Source: an uncultured Kineothrix sp.
Lineage (GTDB): Bacteria; Bacillota; Clostridia; Lachnospirales; Lachnospiraceae
DNA: 64,000 nt
Assembly (NCBI GenBank): GCA_910588855.1
Contig: CAJUSR010000003.1
Location: forward strand, 62,001 to 126,000
Reading direction: 5' to 3'
Numbering within the stretch: position 1 is the stretch's first letter; each line of letters opens with the position of its first letter. The position numbers were made by a program, and so were the translations under genes. Shown piece by piece: positions 8,896-18,703 of this stretch. The notes beneath the pieces are model-generated. The model searched no databases and was not told where the DNA came from. It saw only the letters and a program-made list of their open reading frames with translations.

Positions 8896-10637
8896 AACAA
8901 TTAGGTTATATTTTCAGTAAAAAAGATAAAGTAAAAATATTTTTCCTGCTTATTATGGTAATTATCGGCGCCTTTTTTGAATTAATGGGGGTTGCCATTT
9001 TTATGCCTTTCATAGAAATCGTTATGGATCCGGGGAGCATACAAAGGACGCCATTGTTAAAATGGAGTTATGACTTGCTCGGTTTTTCTTCGGTGGAAAC
9101 CTTTCTGACTGCGATAGCGGGGAGCATTATTTTTATCTATATCACAAAAAATATTTTTATGGCATGGGAAAAAAATTCCATCTATAAATTTTCCTACCGT
9201 ACCCAAAGGAACATTTCCACGCGGCTGCTGAAATCTTATATGCAGGAGCCCTATACGTTCCATTTAAATAAAAATATCGCCCAGCTCCAGAGGAGTATGC
9301 AGGAAGATACGGATTTATTTACGAAAGGGATTATCCATTGCATGGAGCTGTTGGCAGAAGTGTTTGTCTGTATCACATTGGGTATTTATCTGTATACGGT
9401 CAGCCGTTCGATTACGGCTATCGTGGTATCTTTGCTGATTGTGTGCGTGGGGATTTTCACCTACATATCGAAACGTTATTCCCGGACGATTGGACAGCAG
9501 AACCAGATATATAAGGGGAAACTGTACCAGTGGATGAATCAGGCTTTAGGTGGGATTAAAGAAATTAAAGTCTTAAACAGGGAAGAGCATTTTATTCAGG
9601 AATATGATAATTATTTTAAAAAGTATGTGCATGGCTTAAGGGTGAACCGCTTAATCGGGATTTTGCCCAAATATGTGGTTGAGTCGGTTAGTATGTCGGG
9701 GCTTCTTTTGGCGGTTATTTTTAAAATGTATATGGGGCAGAAGGAGCTGGTGGAGTTTGTTCCGCAGTTGTCGGCATTTGCCGTGGCGGCTTTCCGGCTG
9801 CTTCCTTCCGTAGGGAAAATCAATGAACATATGTCGGCTACGTTATATTCGGCGCCTTCGCTGGAGTTGATTTACCACGATTTAAAGGAAATAGAGGATG
9901 TAAAAAAAGAAGATAAAGGTGAAGAGCGGGAATGGAAGTTTGAAAAAGAGCTGAAGGTGAGCAAATTGGCTTATCATTATCCGGATGCGGAAGAAAATGT
10001 ATTGGACGGCGCGGATTTTTCGATTCAGAGAGGGGAGACGGTGGCATTTATCGGTTCTTCAGGCGCCGGAAAAACCACGCTGGTGGATATCCTGCTTGGC
10101 CTGCTGCAGCCTCAATATGGAAAGATTCTGGCAGATGGCATGGATATCAGGAAAAACCTGAAAATCTGGCAAAAGGAAATCGGGTATATCCCCCAAGTTA
10201 TATATCTTTCGGATGATACAATCCGGCATAATATTGCGTTTGGGGTGGACGAAGAGGAAATCGACGAAGAGGCAGTGATAGAGGCGGCCAAGAAGGCGCA
10301 GATTTACGATTTTATTTTTAATTTGCCGGATGGACTGGAAACCTTTGTAGGGGACAGAGGGGTACGTTTGTCCGGAGGGCAGAGGCAGCGTATCGGTATT
10401 GCCAGGGCGCTGTACCATGATCCGGAAGTGCTTGTGCTGGACGAGGCTACCAGTGCTTTGGATAATGAGACGGAGACGGCGGTAATGGAATCTATCGAAC
10501 GGCTGCGGGGAATGAAGACTATGATTATTATCGCCCACAGGTTAACCACCATAAAGAACGTGGACCGGATTTATGAAGTGACAGATGGCAAAGTGGAAGT
10601 AAGGAGTAAGGAGCAGGTGTTTGGAGATAACGTATGA
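8883..10637 (+). CDS. ABC transporter, fused permease and ATPase (PglK/MsbA-type flippase)
   Basis: A 584-residue half-transporter: six membrane segments in residues 1-330, then an ATPase domain with Walker A GSSGAGKTT (391-399), LSGGQ signature (496-500) and Walker B LVLDEATSALD (517-527). This exporter type flips lipid-linked oligosaccharides (PglK) or lipids (MsbA). Its place among glycosyltransferases and the absence of a clear Wzx in the window make it the best candidate for flipping the Region 1 lipid-linked sugar. ATG 8883 or 8889 are both possible starts. The stop overlaps the next gene (ATGA). Confidence 0.85.
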   Translation: MDMLKQLGYIFSKKDKVKIFFLLIMVIIGAFFELMGVAIFMPFIEIVMDPGSIQRTPLLKWSYDLLGFSSVETFLTAIAGSIIFIYITKNIFMAWEKNSIYKFSYRTQRNISTRLLKSYMQEPYTFHLNKNIAQLQRSMQEDTDLFTKGIIHCMELLAEVFVCITLGIYLYTVSRSITAIVVSLLIVCVGIFTYISKRYSRTIGQQNQIYKGKLYQWMNQALGGIKEIKVLNREEHFIQEYDNYFKKYVHGLRVNRLIGILPKYVVESVSMSGLLLAVIFKMYMGQKELVEFVPQLSAFAVAAFRLLPSVGKINEHMSATLYSAPSLELIYHDLKEIEDVKKEDKGEEREWKFEKELKVSKLAYHYPDAEENVLDGADFSIQRGETVAFIGSSGAGKTTLVDILLGLLQPQYGKILADGMDIRKNLKIWQKEIGYIPQVIYLSDDTIRHNIAFGVDEEEIDEEAVIEAAKKAQIYDFIFNLPDGLETFVGDRGVRLSGGQRQRIGIARALYHDPEVLVLDEATSALDNETETAVMESIERLRGMKTMIIIAHRLTTIKNVDRIYEVTDGKVEVRSKEQVFGDNV

Positions 10638-11686
10638 AAATAGTATTTGTCATACCGGATATGCCGGGCGGGGGAACGGAGCGGGTAGTGGCTCTTTTGT
10701 CGAATGAATATGCCAAAAAGGGGCACAACGTGTCCATTATGTTGTTTGCGGGGAAACAGACAGCTTATGCGTTGGATGACCGGATTGAGGTTATCAGTAT
10801 GGCAGGGGCGTCATCCGGCAGCCTGCGCATCCGTCTGAAAAGGCTGAAAAATATGAGGGAATATTTTAAAAAGAAAAAGGGATGCCTGATTTATTCCTTC
10901 AGTACCATCGGCACGGGTTTCGTAGTGTTGTCGACCATAGGGCTTTCCAGGAATATGCTTGTTTCGGAGCGCACCGACCCCAATTCCTGCGATCATAAAC
11001 CGTACCGGAATTTCTTTTACCGCTTTGCGAAGGTATTGGTATGCCAGACAAAGGAAGCGGCGGAAAGCTTTCCGGGATATTTGAAAAAGAAAACCGTTGT
11101 AATTCCCAACCCGGTGGACAGTAAGGGGCTGCCTGAAGTGTGCCGCGGGGAACGGGAAAAGAAGGTGGTATCCGTAGGACGTCTGGAATACCCGAAAAAT
11201 CAGGAACTGTTGGTAGAAGCTTTTGAAGAGTTTTATAATAAATTTCCGGAATACAAGCTGCATTTTTATGGAAAGGGCTCGAAGGAAAAAATTTTAAGGG
11301 AAATGGCGGCTGCAAAACATTTGGAAGATGCCGTTGTGTTTCATGGTTTTTGCGCCGATGTGGCGGTACAGATTGCTGACAGCGCTATGTTTGTCCTGTC
11401 TTCCGATTATGAAGGGGTGTCTAATTCGATGGCGGAGGCGATGGCTATGGGGATTCCGGTTATATCGACGGATTGCCCGCCCGGCGGGTGCAGGGCTTAT
11501 ATAGAAAATGGAAGAAACGGCCTTCTGGTTCCGGTAGGGGATGCCCATGCGTTGGCAAAGGCGATGGAAAGCGTGGCAGGAGATAGAAAACTGGCGGAGA
11601 AACTTTCTGCGGAGGGCGCAAAGATAAGGGGAAAGTATCCGGTTGAAAAAATTGCGGAAAAAATGCTGCGGACAGTGCAGAAATGA
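10634..11686 (+). CDS. GT4 glycosyltransferase (PglH/PglJ-like)
   Basis: A 350-residue GT-B enzyme beginning MKIVFVIPDMPGGGTERV, the style of N-terminus seen in PglH/PglJ-type transferases. The C-terminal domain has VVSVGRLEYPKNQELLVEAF, VLSSDYEGVSNSMAEAMAMG and a PPGGC loop, as in family members that add GalNAc or related sugars to undecaprenyl-linked chains. ATG overlaps the ABC transporter stop by 4 bases, linking it to the flippase. Specificity is inferred only by family resemblance. Confidence 0.85.
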   Translation: MKIVFVIPDMPGGGTERVVALLSNEYAKKGHNVSIMLFAGKQTAYALDDRIEVISMAGASSGSLRIRLKRLKNMREYFKKKKGCLIYSFSTIGTGFVVLSTIGLSRNMLVSERTDPNSCDHKPYRNFFYRFAKVLVCQTKEAAESFPGYLKKKTVVIPNPVDSKGLPEVCRGEREKKVVSVGRLEYPKNQELLVEAFEEFYNKFPEYKLHFYGKGSKEKILREMAAAKHLEDAVVFHGFCADVAVQIADSAMFVLSSDYEGVSNSMAEAMAMGIPVISTDCPPGGCRAYIENGRNGLLVPVGDAHALAKAMESVAGDRKLAEKLSAEGAKIRGKYPVEKIAEKMLRTVQK

Positions 11687-11695
11687 GGTTTGCTT

Positions 11696-12847
11696 ATGAA
11701 AGTATTGTATATGTCTCACCGGTATCATACGAATCAAAATACCATTATGAAGGGGTGGAAGGAGCATGGTGATGAAGTCTGTTTTCTAAGCCAGTATGCG
11801 GGGAAAATAGAAGATTACACTTATGTAAAGCCGATTGTGGTAGGATATTCTCCCTTATTTATGTTGTTTTATAAGCTATATGTAAATGTGCTGGCAAAGG
11901 ACAATCCTGCAGCGATGGATATCCGGCTGAAAATAGGCGTTCCGCCGGTTTTTAAATTGAGGAAGATTATCAGGGAGTTTCACCCGGATTTGGTAATTAT
12001 GAGGGAGCGTTCCGTTTACACGATATGCATGACCGCAATCTGCCGTTTTTATAAATATCCGGTTGTCTTATATGTGATGAACCCGGTTTGGGAGAAACAG
12101 AAGAAAGATTTGGCGCATCGCATTGTATGGAAGCTGGTTCCCAAATACCGCCTGACCCCAAGTATGGTGGTGGGGCTGGATTATACGGGAAAGGAAAGGG
12201 ATAAGTGTGCTTTTTTTGCCCCGTACCTTATGGAACCCCAGCTCTCCCCGGAAGAGAAACAATATATGGAAAACGGGCAGATACGGATTTTGGAAGTCGG
12301 GAAATATGAAGAGCGGAAAAACCATAAGATGATGATTCGCGCTTTTGAAAGGCTGGCTGGGAAATATCCGGTGCATCTTACCATTGTGGGGGAGGTATCC
12401 AACGATTTCCATCGGAAATATTATGCGGAATTGAAAGAATATATGGATAGTCATGGGTTAAATGACAAAATTACGCTGAAAAGCAATTTGAAAAAAGCGG
12501 ATATGATGGAAGAATACAAGAATGCGGACTTGTTTGTCCTGCCAAGCACAGGGGAGCCCGGGTCGGTGACGAATCTGGAAGGCATGGCTTTTTCCATTCC
12601 GGTCATTTGCGGAGAGGACAACGGAACGGCATGTTATATCAGGCAGGGGAAAACAGGTTATGTCTTCAGGGATAATGATGAAGATGATTTGGTGGAAAAA
12701 ATAGACAGCATTGTGGCTTGCCCGGATACTTTAAAAAAGATGGGCAGGAATGCTTATCAGCATGTAAAGAAACATTTCCAGTTCGACTCTTATTACAGGA
12801 GTGTGGAGCGTATCATGGAATTGCAGCGGAGAGAAAAAGGCAGGTAG
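11696..12847 (+). CDS. GT4 glycosyltransferase
   Basis: About 383 residues with GT-B layout. The N-terminus MKVLYMSHRYHTNQNTIMKG is variable as expected for the acceptor half. The C-terminal half has ILEVGKYEERKNHKMMIRAF, VLPSTGEPGSVTNLEGMAFS (E-x7-E-like) and a DDLVEKI helix. The frame opens at TTG 11690, but ATG 11696 with GAGG seven bases upstream is the better start. Spacing to neighbours is under 10 bases on both sides, consistent with one operon. Sugar unknown. Confidence 0.82.
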   Translation: MKVLYMSHRYHTNQNTIMKGWKEHGDEVCFLSQYAGKIEDYTYVKPIVVGYSPLFMLFYKLYVNVLAKDNPAAMDIRLKIGVPPVFKLRKIIREFHPDLVIMRERSVYTICMTAICRFYKYPVVLYVMNPVWEKQKKDLAHRIVWKLVPKYRLTPSMVVGLDYTGKERDKCAFFAPYLMEPQLSPEEKQYMENGQIRILEVGKYEERKNHKMMIRAFERLAGKYPVHLTIVGEVSNDFHRKYYAELKEYMDSHGLNDKITLKSNLKKADMMEEYKNADLFVLPSTGEPGSVTNLEGMAFSIPVICGEDNGTACYIRQGKTGYVFRDNDEDDLVEKIDSIVACPDTLKKMGRNAYQHVKKHFQFDSYYRSVERIMELQRREKGR

Positions 12848-12850
12848 GCA

Positions 12851-13747
12851 ATGGAAAAAATTACGGTGATTACCCCTACGTATAATCGGGGGAATATGCT
12901 GGAAAGGCTTTATCGGAGCCTTCTTGGGCAGACGGTAAAGGATTTTTGCTGGCTGGTTGTGGATGACGGCAGCAAGGACGAAACGGAAAGACTGGTAAAG
13001 GGATGGGTGGAAGAAGGGAAAATAAGAATCTGCTACCAAAAGCAGGAAAACGGGGGAAAACACAGGGCGTTGAATGCCGGAATAAAACGGATTGAAAGCC
13101 CTCTTACGTTTATTGTGGACAGCGACGATTATCTGCCGGAAGACAGTATGCGGATTATTTTGGACTACCATAATAAATATGCCGGCACACCGGGAATCTG
13201 CGGCTATAGTTTCCTGCGTTTTTACAGCAACGGCGAGGTGAATACGGCATATTTCCCCATAAATGAGGAGATAGACACTTACTTGAAGGTGAGGATTAAC
13301 GGAGGGATTGGCGGGGATAAGGCGGAAGTTTTTTATACGTATGTTTTAAAGGAATACCCTTTTCCCGAATTTCAGGGGGAGAAGTTTATGCCTGAAGATA
13401 CGGTATGGATGATGATGTCTGAAAAATATGCTATGGTGCATATTAACGAATGTGTTTATATCAGTGACTATCTGGAAGGTGGATTGACGAAGAGCGGACG
13501 CAGGATGAAAATATATTCCCCCAGAGGCATGATGCTCCGTTCCAAGGTCTATCTGGAAAACAGGGAAGTCTGCCGGAAAGTAAAAGTGAAAATGCAGATA
13601 CTGTATATTATTTATTCCCGCTTTGCCGGGATAGGCCGGGCGGAGGCGGCGGAACAGCTTTCGCGCAAAGGGCTGTTTTATCTTCTGTATATACCGGCAT
13701 CGCTGATACAAAGGAAATGGGAAAAGTTAAAGGAGGTACGGCAATAA
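12851..13747 (+). CDS. GT2 glycosyltransferase
   Basis: A 298-residue GT-A family 2 enzyme. MEKITVITPTYNRGNMLERLYRSL at the start, VVDDGSKDET and the metal-binding FIVDSDDYLPED (DxD) are canonical. A GGKHRALNAGI block lies between. It has no membrane segments and should work at the cytoplasmic side. The TAA stop overlaps the ATG of the next gene by one base, and the ribosome site of that gene (AGGAGG, 13731-13736) lies inside this one. Sugar specificity is not visible. Confidence 0.87.
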   Translation: MEKITVITPTYNRGNMLERLYRSLLGQTVKDFCWLVVDDGSKDETERLVKGWVEEGKIRICYQKQENGGKHRALNAGIKRIESPLTFIVDSDDYLPEDSMRIILDYHNKYAGTPGICGYSFLRFYSNGEVNTAYFPINEEIDTYLKVRINGGIGGDKAEVFYTYVLKEYPFPEFQGEKFMPEDTVWMMMSEKYAMVHINECVYISDYLEGGLTKSGRRMKIYSPRGMMLRSKVYLENREVCRKVKVKMQILYIIYSRFAGIGRAEAAEQLSRKGLFYLLYIPASLIQRKWEKLKEVRQ

Positions 13748-15827
13748 TGGGAAGAATGGGGACAATTGGGACAATAGGAACAAAAAGATTGGCAAACTTT
13801 ATGAGAAATGTAGTCTATATTTGCAGCGGCATTGTTTTAATGTATTTATTTTTGGTTAGTATCCTGTCTACCTGTACGTTAGGGTATAGCCTTAATAGCG
13901 GAACCCATACTTTTTTTAGACCGGATTATCCGGTGGTACATTTCATGGCTGTTTTTGCTCTTATGGGCATCCTTTTTTGGTTAAGAAAAACCACGGTTTG
14001 CAGGGATTATGATAAGGCTGTGTGGTTTGTGGTTGGAGTGTGGGGATTCGCTGCAGCCCTGTGGGCGCTTTGCTGTATGGAATTGCCTAAGGACGATCCG
14101 GCAAATGTGCTTCTGGCAGCCAGACAAATGCGGGAATATAATTTTTCTTCTTTTACCGGTGAAGGATATTTGAATATTTGGGCGGGGAACAGAGGCCTTG
14201 CATTATTCTTTTACCTGCTGTCTTTTCCGCTTGGGGTTGATAATTATGCTTTATTGAGATTATTGAACGTGGCGGCGATGATGGTTGTTTTTCTGCTGCT
14301 TTATAAGATTGTGGGAGAGCTATGGGGGAAAGGGAAGAGAGTTGCATTCTGGACGGTGGCTCTTTGCGCTTGCTTTGCGCCGGTGCTTTTGTATACAACG
14401 TTTATTTATGGGGACATTTATGGATTATGTTTAGCAGTGGCAGCGGTGTTTGCCCAGATGAAATATTTACGGGGGGGTATAAGCTTAAATGGCTTATGCT
14501 TTCTGCAGCATTTATTTCATTTGCAGCATTGCTGAAAATGAATTATCTGATTATATTGATTGCTATGGCGGCAGTAGCCGTTTATGATGTATTTCGGAAT
14601 AAAAACTGGAAAGGGGCATTGTTATATTTTGCAGCGGTTGTTGTGGTTATGGGAGGAATGAAAACGGGCTGCAATACATGTATAAGGAATATTGTAAAGG
14701 TAGAATTGAGCGATGGGGTTCCCTATGAGGCATGGGCTGCTATGGGGCTGCAGGAAGGCGTAAGGGGCGCAGGGAATTATAATGGCTATAACCGTGAAGT
14801 GTATGTCGATAATGGATATGACAACCTACAAGCAAAAAAGGAAGCCAGAGAGAGCATAAAGGAATCAATGCATACGTTTGCGGCTGACCCAGGCTATGCA
14901 CTGGATTTTTTTGCGCGCAAAACCGCAAGCCAATGGAACAATCCTAATTTTTGGGCGATAATCAATGGTGTAGAGACGGAAAGAGGGGGAGCGTGGCTTG
15001 TAAACAGCATACAGGCAGGAAATGGTAAAGTTATTCTGGAATTTTTCCTGAATTTGTTTCAGACGTGGATATTGCTGGGAACCGTTTGTTATATTGTAAT
15101 GGAAAAAGACAAGTCGGAGTTTGAATGGATTTTCTTATTGATTTTTTTGGGAGGTTTTCTGTTCCATACGATTTGGGAGGCAGGTGCGAGATATGCGTTT
15201 CCTTATTATTTGCTGTTGATACCTTATGGAGGCATGGGTTTGCTGTTATTAGAAAAGACACTGGAAAAAAGTCTGGGGAAAATGAGGGAGAGCGAACCGG
15301 ATGGAGTGTGCTGCCGCCGGAAATACCGGTTATGGGGCGTGGGCCTGATTCTGTTTGCCAGTTCCGTTTTCCTTCCTTATCTTAATCATTTGGGAAAAGT
15401 GGTTATCGTTTATGCAGAGGAGGAAGAACGGGAAGTATATGATTATATAGCGGATGGCTATTATACCATATCGGCGGCAGAAGACGGCGAGCTGTATTTA
15501 ACGGAAATGGATGGGAAAATCATATTGATGAGCGAGGATCGTATCGTACAGGAAGTGAGCATGTTTCGGATGGAAAGGAACTATATCATCCGTTTTATGC
15601 CTTCACAGAATACATTGGAACTGGCGGGAGGGGGAGAGGTTGCGCCGGGGCATGAGGAATACGCCGGACGCGAGTTTGAATGGGAGATTTGGCCAGCCGG
15701 GCCGGAAGGGGAATATTGTATCCGGATGGATGATAGAACCGCGTTGGAATATAGCCTGGAAGACTGGAGCGTCAGGCTTGGAGAATTTGAAGAAGGGAAC
15801 CGGATGCAGATTTGGGTTATCCGGTAA
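13747..15827 (+). CDS. GT-C-like (GT39-type) membrane transferase, out of frame at a G7 run
   Basis: Two overlapping frames encode one protein that is split exactly at a run of seven Gs (14471-14477). Frame one covers residues through MKYLRGG and then ends early at 14535. The other frame continues as GYKLKWLMLSAAF and runs to 15827. Adding one G (G8) restores a protein of about 693 residues that aligns end to end with the intact paralogue at 5225-6988. The extra C-terminal 110 residues (from DGYYTISAAEDGE) look like a ricin-type beta-trefoil: repeated YTI/YCI strands and a closing MQIWVIR resembling the QxW motif. The start is ATG 13747 with AGGAGG ten bases upstream. It is either a phase-variable gene caught OFF, a decayed gene, or a sequencing error. 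Confidence 0.65.
14471..14477 (+). repeat. Poly-G run, G7, at the frame break of the GT-C-like gene
   Basis: Seven Gs follow TTAC and precede TATAAG. Eight Gs would join the two frames of the gene. The intact paralogue has no G run at the aligned position (ATGCGGACAAGAAGG), which places the break exactly here. Confidence 0.8.
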
Positions 15828-15847
15828 AACTATCTTCCGACGTTCCC

Positions 15848-15881
15848 TATCTGGTGTTCCGGTTATGAGGAATGCCAGATA
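15848..15881. terminator. Hairpin between convergent genes
   Basis: TATCTGG (15848-15854) pairs with CCAGATA (15875-15881), and TTCC pairs with GGAA inside it across a TG/TG internal loop. It sits between the end of the + strand gene and the tail of the convergent minus-strand gene, overlapping the latter's stop. No strong T run follows on either side, so termination is possible but not certain. Confidence 0.4.
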
Positions 15882-17056
15882 ACGGACTGATACAAATCGC
15901 GTCCCACAAGGATGATAAGGGCAAGCATCAGCGCGGCGGGATAATAGCCGGGAACAATGGATGCTTTGAACAAATAAGGGATATAGGAAAGCACGGATAC
16001 CAGCCCGAATCCGATAATATAATAAAGTTTCTTTATATTATAAAAACCATAGATAATCGCCAAGAGGTCCACAATATAACCATAGCGTTCATGCATATGG
16101 GGCAGGAAGTAAATGCTGACAGCGGTAGTAAAAAGGGCGATTAAAAGGACGATATCCGCATTCAGCCGGAAATTCTGGGTATATAGATAATAAGCCAGAC
16201 ATCCGAATAGGGAAATCGTGAAGAACAGGCAGGCTGACGCAGCATATTTTGTAATGTCGTTGGATTCAAATATAACATAAATATTAGGATAGCTTACGGT
16301 CAAAGAACCTGGGTAAGCCTGGGATTGTTCCAAATATCTTCCTAAAAGGAAAGAAAGATTCCGCCCCATGAACCAAACCGGAAGGATACTTATGAAAAGA
16401 GGTACCGGAAGGATAAGGAAATGGCGCAGCTTGACTTTTCCTTTGAGCCACATGATAAGGAGGAATGGCAGGAAAAAGGTTGCCTGTAGTTTGAAAGCAA
16501 AGGAAACCCCGACGCATAAAAGGGCAGGGAAGCTTTTCTCTTTCAGGACATAGTATAGGCATAAAATTAAAAATGAGGTGTACATGGAATCGCACTGGGT
16601 CCAGGCGCCGCTGTTTAAAGCAATGGTAGGAAAAACTATGGCTACAGCATAGCTTAAAATGGCTTTCCGTTTGCTGTCTGTCAGGTCATGGATGATTAGG
16701 AAAATGATGCAGGCAATAAAATAATCAAAAACGATGGAAGCCAGTTTGAGCCAGTACATTGCGCTGAAAGGGCTTTTGATGTAAGAAACAAGGCATAGGA
16801 TATACATATATAAACAGTTGTATTCATACTCAAAGGAATCCATAGCCAATGCGCGGAAACCACCGTTTTCGGTAATAAAATTAAGCCAGTTCGTAAAGCT
16901 TCCCGTCCAGTCCCCGGACTCGATGTGGCGCATGGAGAAACGGATTAGGAACCCGATTACGGTGATACACAGTAAGAATAGGATATCGATGATACGGAGC
17001 GTAACCGATTTAATTTTTACTTCCTTTAACATAATATAATCAAATTTCCTATCCAT
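15863..17056 (-). CDS. Gpi18-like membrane mannosyltransferase family protein
   Basis: A roughly 397-residue multi-pass protein on the opposite strand to all its neighbours. The acidic ESGDW loop after the first membrane segment, the WTQCDSMYTSFLILCLYY segment and the FAFKLQATFFLPFLL segment are typical of the COG5542/Gpi18-like group of GT-C transferases, which use polyprenyl-phosphate sugars. A late HMHERYGY loop is also family-like. The start is set at 17056 because GAGGTG lies seven bases upstream; the longer start at 17071 would put that ribosome site inside the coding region. Its opposite direction suggests separate control and possibly separate acquisition. Confidence 0.75.
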   Translation of the reverse strand: MDRKFDYIMLKEVKIKSVTLRIIDILFLLCITVIGFLIRFSMRHIESGDWTGSFTNWLNFITENGGFRALAMDSFEYEYNCLYMYILCLVSYIKSPFSAMYWLKLASIVFDYFIACIIFLIIHDLTDSKRKAILSYAVAIVFPTIALNSGAWTQCDSMYTSFLILCLYYVLKEKSFPALLCVGVSFAFKLQATFFLPFLLIMWLKGKVKLRHFLILPVPLFISILPVWFMGRNLSFLLGRYLEQSQAYPGSLTVSYPNIYVIFESNDITKYAASACLFFTISLFGCLAYYLYTQNFRLNADIVLLIALFTTAVSIYFLPHMHERYGYIVDLLAIIYGFYNIKKLYYIIGFGLVSVLSYIPYLFKASIVPGYYPAALMLALIILVGRDLYQSVIWHSS

Positions 17057-17082
17057 ACGATAACACCTCATTGTTGATTTTT

Positions 17083-17112
17083 TTGTGCAAAATCAATTGC
17101 TTATGCTATAAT
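17083..17112 (+). promoter_or_regulatory. Sigma-A-type promoter with extended -10, before the acyltransferase gene
   Basis: TTGTGC (17083-17088), an 18-base spacer, then TGC-TATAAT (17107-17112). It lies in the 123-base divergent gap between the minus-strand gene and the acyltransferase. The sequence AAAATCAATT occurs on both sides of the -10 (17089 and 17129) and could be an operator. Confidence 0.55.
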
Positions 17113-17179
17113 ATCTTATGTCAAGGAAAAAATCAATTCATTTTGTAAAATTGACCGTCTTGAGGAAATCAATGAATTT

Positions 17180-18244
17180 GTGCGAATGGGGGCGAATGGG
17201 AAATTGGGGAAAGAGGGATTTGGGTATAACGGAATTGACGTTGTTAAATTTATAATGGCAATTTTTGTAGTGGTGCTGCATACACATCCTTTTTACGGGA
17301 TAGACGATACGTTGAACTTTGTGACAGCCGATGTGGTTGGCAGGATAGCGGTGCCGTTTTTCTTTGCGGCGACAGGATTTTTGCTGGCGCAAAGGGAAGA
17401 GGAAGGAACTGCTTATGAGAGGGAAAGAATAAAAAGATATATCTGCCGGATATTAAAATTGTATATCATTTGGACCGCCGTTTACTTTCCGGCAATTATC
17501 TATACCAATATTATAAACAGCAGTGAAGGGATAAAGCATGGTGTCATGATTTCGGTTAGGGATTTCCTTTTTGTTGGCTCTTATGCCCATTTATGGTATT
17601 TGCCGGCTACGGCAATAGGAGTTTTGATAGCCAGTTCCCTTACCAAAAAAATAGGGGAAGGCTGGAGCGGGATTATTTTATTTTTCCTGTTTTTACTGGG
17701 GTTGCTGGCGCAGTCTTATTATGGCTTTTTGGAAGCGTTTTTGGGAGGGGGAGGATTTGTCTGGGAAGGAATGCGTCTGGTGAAGAAAATCATGGTGACT
17801 ACCAGAAACGGCATCTTTTTTGGCAGTTTTTTCATTTATATGGGAAGCTGGATAGCGCACCGGTATAAAAAATTCCGTCTTCCAACGTGGATAATCTGGC
17901 TTGGGGCGGTAATATCCGTTTTTCTTTTAGGGGTTGAAGAAACCTGGCTGCACAGGCAGGGGATGGTGAGGGAAGAGGATATGTATTTTATGCTCGTTCC
18001 GACGGCTTTTTTTCTACTGTTGATTTCCTTACGTATGAAAATAAAAAGCTCTACCGTATTTTTGCGGAAGATGAGTATGAACATTTATTTTATCCATCTA
18101 TATTTTAAATTTATATATAGGCAGTTTTTAGGCGGATACAATGAGAATGGGTGGAAGCTGTTTTTATTTACTGTCTGCAGTACGTTATTTTTTGCGTATT
18201 TTCTTTGCAGGGTGCAGATGCGTAAAACAGAAGTTTTGGTATGA
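17180..18244 (+). CDS. Membrane acyltransferase, acyltransferase-3 family
   Basis: A 354-residue protein with about ten membrane segments. The N-terminal GIDVVKFIMAIFVVVLHTHPF with its histidine, then RIAVPFFFAATGFLL, are the hallmarks of the acyltransferase-3 (OafA/WecH-like) family that O-acetylates or succinylates surface glycans. GTG 17180 is the first in-frame start and ATG 17186 the alternative. A GAGGAAA lies upstream but at long spacing. It is the first gene after the divergent promoter and probably opens the next transcription unit. It could also acylate the 3-amino sugar made by the two downstream enzymes, but that step is usually done by a soluble enzyme. Confidence 0.82.
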   Translation: MRMGANGKLGKEGFGYNGIDVVKFIMAIFVVVLHTHPFYGIDDTLNFVTADVVGRIAVPFFFAATGFLLAQREEEGTAYERERIKRYICRILKLYIIWTAVYFPAIIYTNIINSSEGIKHGVMISVRDFLFVGSYAHLWYLPATAIGVLIASSLTKKIGEGWSGIILFFLFLLGLLAQSYYGFLEAFLGGGGFVWEGMRLVKKIMVTTRNGIFFGSFFIYMGSWIAHRYKKFRLPTWIIWLGAVISVFLLGVEETWLHRQGMVREEDMYFMLVPTAFFLLLISLRMKIKSSTVFLRKMSMNIYFIHLYFKFIYRQFLGGYNENGWKLFLFTVCSTLFFAYFLCRVQMRKTEVLV

Positions 18245-18283
18245 TGAAAAGCCGTTGGTTTGGAAAGGAGTATCGTTATAAAG

Positions 18284-18703
18284 ATGAATTTGGAAAATGT
18301 CAGGATGTTGGAGTTTCCCCAGAAGGGCGACGAAAGAGGCCGTTTAGTTATAGTGGAAGGCGGGATGGATATCCCGTTTGAAGTAAAAAGGATATTTTAT
18401 ATCTATGGTTCGGATAAAACCGTAGTAAGAGGGCAGCATGCGAATAGGAAAACGCAGTTTGTACTGATAAATGTTGCAGGGCAGAGCAAAGTAAAAGTGA
18501 AAGATGGGAAGGGCAATGAAATTGTATTCACTCTGAACAGGCCCCATACAGGGATATATTTGCCGCAGATGGTATGGAAGGACATGTATGATTTTAGCGA
18601 AGATTCCATTTTACTCTGTCTGGCAAGCGAACATTACGATCCGGAGGAATATATCCGTGACTATGACCAGTTTATGTTAATGATAGAAAAGGAGAGCCAA
18701 TGA
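18284..18703 (+). CDS. fdtA: FdtA/QdtA-like dTDP-4-keto-6-deoxyglucose 3,4-ketoisomerase
   Basis: A small cupin of about 139 residues. The blocks FPQKGDERGRLVIVEG, KRIFYIYGSD, RGQHANRKTQ, GIYLPQMVWKDMYDFS and SILLCLASEHYD are those of the FdtA/QdtA/TylM3-type isomerases that turn dTDP-4-keto-6-deoxyglucose into the 3-keto isomer. The aminotransferase two genes later is its expected partner. AAAGGAG lies 13 bases before ATG 18284, rather far; TTG 18260 is the longer alternative but overlaps that ribosome site. The stop overlaps the next ATG. FdtA versus QdtA (galacto or gluco product) cannot be told apart here. Confidence 0.8.
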   Translation: MNLENVRMLEFPQKGDERGRLVIVEGGMDIPFEVKRIFYIYGSDKTVVRGQHANRKTQFVLINVAGQSKVKVKDGKGNEIVFTLNRPHTGIYLPQMVWKDMYDFSEDSILLCLASEHYDPEEYIRDYDQFMLMIEKESQ

